Assembly: GCA_024138025.1 (NCBI GenBank)
Contig: JAMXBD010001090.1
Coordinates: 124,001 to 188,000, forward strand
DNA: 64,000 bases
From: Combretum micranthum
Lineage: Eukaryota > Streptophyta > Magnoliopsida > Myrtales > Combretaceae
Direction of reading: 5' to 3'
In this document: positions 59,851 through 64,000 of the stretch, in pieces
How the letters are laid out: each line of letters begins with the position of its first letter
Numbering within the stretch: the stretch's first letter is position 1
The notes under the pieces: generated by a model
Seen by the model: the letters and a program-made list of their open reading frames with translations, nothing else
Databases searched by the model: none
Told to the model about the DNA's origin: nothing
Translations under genes and position numbers: made by a program

Positions 59851-60777
59851 TTCGAAAAGCCTTGAAATAAAATCTAAGACTCCTATATTTTTCTTATTTG
59901 TTTTCTTATTTTCTTTAAAGACTTGCCCATGTTTAGGTCCGGGAAGCCTTGATAGAAGCTAAGACTTTCTAATACTTAACCTTTATTTGTGTGTTTATTT
60001 AATTTCTATGCATTTCATCTTTTATATGAATTATTTTTGTTCATGTTACTCAACTACAAGTTCATATTCATGCATGATCATATTGTTGTTGTCTTAATAA
60101 AATAAAAGAAGTTCCTTCTTTAATAAAGGAAATAAGACTAAACTTCTTATAATTAAATATTTATTTTGTTACTTAGGAAAAATTTCCATTAAGACTTAGG
60201 ACTTTGTTTAAATAAATTCTCTTAAAAAATTTAGACAAGTTTATCATAAATTTTTAAGTGTTAATATTATAGACTTCTTCAAGATTCAAATAAATAGTTT
60301 CATTTTTCTCTATCTTTTTCAAACCATTAAATTAAAAATGTATTATTAAACCTTAATGTTGATAATTCTTTGTTACGCAAATTTTTCTTAAAAACTTGTT
60401 TATAAGATTATCACTAACATTTTAATAGAACTAAGAGCTAGACAAGTTTTTCGAGCCAAGTTAAAATCAACTCAATAGATAAAAATCCACTTAAGAAATA
60501 AAAGTTGGTAGATAACTTAAAAGACCAAATATTTAGAAATAAATTTATGTTTGAAAAGTTAAGGAAATGTAGTTATAATAAGAAATCACCCACTTATAAC
60601 AACTTAAGTGTTTTTAGTTTTCTTTCCAACAACTTAAAAAAATTGTCAAAGTTTCAATATTTCAAACTCCTAAGACAAGTTGTTTTTATTAAAATTCATT
60701 GTTGAGACAACATCATTAGAATTATGCATATAATATGAGTTTATATATGCATTAAAAGGATTTTTCAACTATATAAA
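59851..60777 (+). mobile_element. LTR B, part 3
   Basis: Resumes with TTCGAAAAGCCTTG, ACTTGCCCATGTTTAGG and GGGAAGCCTTGATAGAAGCT, matching the order in LTRs A and C, up to the start of LTR D. The remaining 3' third of B should lie beyond the right edge. Confidence 0.78.
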
Positions 60778-63700
60778 TGTAAACCCTCAATGTTTTGTGA
60801 TCGATTAAGCTTAAACCTTAATCGAAATGTCAACTGGAAACTCTAAAATCAACAAAACCCTAGTTAGATGTAACAGTTTGGGTCTAGCAATCTCGTGTTC
60901 GCAACCTTAATTGAGTAAGTAAGAGATTGGTATGTATAATAGTTTGTAATAACATAAAGAAGCTTAAAAATATCATTTTAGCAAAATAGCAATCCGTTTT
61001 GAATTCAAACGGATACAGTTCTCGAAAAAGGTGTTATGAGGCCCGAAATAGTAAAAATATTCTAGATATATAGTTAGAATCGTAAAAATATAAGGTTTTC
61101 AAAAATATTAGTTTTATAATTTTTCGGTAAGTAAAAATAGTAGATATCGCATTTATATGCGTATTTTCCTACTACTAGTACTTTATCAGTCATATCTACT
61201 TTACATTATACTATTCATTACTACTCTACACTATTTATTTATCCCTACTTTTTCTAACACCTACTCTTATACTCTATATACCTATTATCTTTACTTTTTA
61301 CCTTTCCCATAACTTTATATCACATTTACTTTATTTATTCTTACATTTAATTAACAAAAACACAAAAAATAAAACTCTCTCTCCCCTCTCTTTCACAAGG
61401 ACGGTGCCCCCTTTCTCTCTCTCTCTCAATTTTCTTTTTCAATTTTTCTTTATTTAAATCACACAAAATTCACTCCTCATTTTCCTATAAATATCCCCCT
61501 CCTCTTTTACTTCTTTCACACTTCATCTACCCTCAAATTCGCAACCAAATCTCTTCAAAATTCTCCTCTCAAAACTCTCTCCACACACTTTCAAACCTCT
61601 CCCAAAATACTCTCAAACCCTCTTTACATACACAAAACTCATATTACTTCAAAATCCTTTTTAGGTAAATTTTTCTTTATATGTTCTTACCATGTCATGT
61701 AACTTTACATGACTATGGTGTGAGTTTCCTAAAACTTAATGTTATGGAAGTTACACTATATTCATGTATTGTTCTTGTTCATGAATATCTATTTATATAT
61801 ATTTATGTTGTTACTTTACTTTGTTCAAATTATGATTATTATTATATCTAACTAAATATGATTATATATATATATATATATATTCTTTAGGGCATATAAG
61901 CTCACTTGCAATCTATTTAATTTCATGCAAAGCAATTTCTTTATTTTCTTTCTTTGCAATTTATTTATTTTATGGTGTTTTAAGACTAGTCTCTAGTCTT
62001 AGACTTGTCATCATCAAGTCAAAACAATTCTCTCTCTTTTATTTTCTTTTCTATTAGGGACTAGTCTATTTCTTAGTCTCGGGAGCCTTGAGAAAGCTAA
62101 GACTCCTAATACTTGACTTTATTATTTATTGTGTTACATTTGCTTGTTATTATTCTTATAATCATGCCCATAAAGATTGTTGTCCAAACCTATAAGCTTC
62201 AATTATACTTTTGCAAAAAGGAAATTTTATCACCTAAGAATGGTTCTATATGAAATTTAGAATTTATGATTTAACAAAAGTAAATATATTCTTTTCAAGA
62301 CTTTCGGAAGAACTCACTATAAGTTCAAAGCTACCTTTATTTTGAAAAGCTTTTTAATCATTTCTATATTACATTGTTTTCCGAAAGAAGACGACTTTTG
62401 GTACTAAAATGTTTTCCATAAAAACATAATACAAGGAAAACCCATAAAAAGGGAATAAGAGTTTTCAAACCAAGATTTTTCGAGTAATGATCAAAGAAAA
62501 GTTGTATAGAAAAACTAATAAGAAAAGTGACACCGATATTGAAAAATCCTAAAAGGAAAATAGAGAAATTTATTAGTATTATAAAGTCTTTAAGAAAAAT
62601 AGTAAGATAAACATAAAATAATCCTTTGAAAACAAAAGAATCAAAATATTCATTTTAAAGGATTTACAAAATGGATTTCTTATGGTTTTCTAAACTTTTA
62701 ACTAACATTGTTTTACTAAAGAATTTTGGTTGGACAATAAACACTTGAGCATGGATGAAATATGAGCTATGTATCGATAAAAACGAATTTCTTAACTATA
62801 TAGATAACTAAGTATTTGTCAAAGCAATTTTTGGATGATTTAATGTTTGAAACAAGTGCTTTTGGGATGGGAAAATTTGTGGTGAATTTGATCACCACTG
62901 TTTTGGAGCCTAAATGACCTAGTTTGATAAAAATAGTTTTAGAAATAGATAAATCTTTTCGATTAGAAAGAAATCGGTATATTATATGCGCAATTCCGAG
63001 TTAAATGACCAAGTTATGGCCATTTTAAATTAGAATTATCTTCTATGGGAATTTTGACGTTCTTATGACATAGTTTTATCAAATTTCAAGAAGGTTATCA
63101 AGAAATACTTATTTTGCGTATTTTTCTTGACTAGGTGATCCCGAGGAGGAATGCCCATATCCCGAGGATTATTTTGACTAAGTGGATTATTTGTTCAACT
63201 CATCCATTTTGGAATATTTACCACCATGGCAACGTGAGTTTATTTCCTTAATATGATACTTGATTATGTTTGTATTTTAGTCACACTAGAATTAAGGAAA
63301 GATAAATTGATATGGATGTAAAAGTTGTTGAAAGAATTCTATGAATATCGAGGCGGAAATTGATTGTAAGTAATTGTTTGTTTTAGTATAGAACTTGATA
63401 TGTATGAAATTCTATGATCACCTTAAAGTTGATAATAATGATGCTATGATATCTTAAATAAATTGATTCATGCATACCATGAAGTGAGTCACATTACATA
63501 GGGTTATTATCTTTAGGTGAAAAGGATAGTAGCATGGTCGAAAGCCACTTGGCGGCTATGATCGAAAGCGACTGCTTAGCGACATGGAATCAAACCAATG
63601 GTTTATGGTAATCTGAAGGCATGGCTCAACTTGAGTAGACTTAATATGCTTGGCAATAATGATTGAAAGCATAACTTAAGAAAAAGTACTCGTCTGAATG

Positions 63701-64000
63701 TTGCATTTTTCTTGGATGCTTAAATAACTTGTCCGAATGTTTACTACATAAAGAATTTGCTATGAAAATAATTCTCACTAAGCTTATTAGCTTATATCCC
63801 CATAGATATCTTTTGCAGTTTAACTATTTGTGGTTGAGGCCACGTGGACCCTATAACCAGGTATTTTCCCCTTTTATGGTTAATGAACTTTTAGATGAAG
63901 TTAGCATTAGTTGGGATGTAGAATTCATAGAAATTTCTTGTAATAGATGATAGTTATTTTGGCGGGAGAATGCCCCTAAGACTTGTAAGACAATTATTAT
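60778..64000 (+). mobile_element. LTR D (group 1), nested in B, cut by the window edge
   Basis: Starts TGTAAACCCTCAATGTTTTG after ATAAA. It is collinear with A: ATATCGCATTTATATGCG, pyrimidine tract, TATAAATA at 61496-61503 (+718), a TA microsatellite at about 61866-61882, GGGAGCCTTGAGAAAGCTAAG, a stem-loop region at 63534-63610, and GGCGGGAGAATGCCCCTAAG near the edge. By comparison with A some 200-300 bp are missing. Whether an internal region follows is unknown. Confidence 0.85.

Overview
This window looks like repeat-rich chromatin of a flowering plant. It is strongly AT-rich, has no convincing intact cellular gene, and is made mostly of LTR retrotransposons of plant lineages: a Ty1/copia element, a Sirevirus-type copia gag, and a Tekay/Del-like chromovirus pol. 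Primer-binding sites match plant initiator-Met tRNA. No tRNA, rRNA or CRISPR was seen. Coordinates of nested insertions rest on TG/CA-type ends, 5-bp target-site duplications (TSDs) and comparison of copies inside the window. Letters A-N are local names for LTR copies.

Layout: (1) 1-5252, a decayed minus-strand copia element with 5' LTR, PBS, gag, protease, integrase and RT; the RNase H region is replaced by an unidentified reading frame at the left edge. (2) 5253-7743, AT-rich DNA without a gene. (3) 7744-21400, a Tekay-like pol pseudogene broken by two large forward LTR insertions, H (8031-14582, itself carrying inverted LTR K at 11445-14129) and G (15205-19642), and by a short 236-bp insert. 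(4) 21400-26641, intergenic DNA with a foldback MITE (21830-22195) and an inverted LTR-like block L (about 22786-24650). (5) 26642-41894, LTR N, split by composite LTR E (itself carrying F) and by LTR M. (6) 41895-45425, unresolved repeat-like DNA. (7) 45426 to beyond the right edge, LTR B, split by a pol-less Sirevirus-like element (45503-54974, itself carrying solo LTR A), by LTR C (56170-59845) and by LTR D (60778 onward).

The long LTRs (2.7-4.4 kb) form two related groups. Group 1 (A, B, C, D, E, N) has a pyrimidine-rich U3, a TATA box about 680-720 bp from the start in five copies, and a conserved 3' end. Group 2 (F, G, H, K, M, probably L) carries an additional central block whose sequence differs sharply between copies and is rich in palindromes. 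Most copies occur without an internal coding region, so they look like solo LTRs.

The most unusual signals are (a) short stem-loop arrays in the LTRs whose stems differ by paired, compensating changes, (b) GC- and CpG-rich arrays of CCGGC-type motifs embedded in very AT-rich LTRs, and (c) a copia element with both LTRs, PBS, PPT and gag but no pol. None of the reading frames here is intact enough to propose a working protein.
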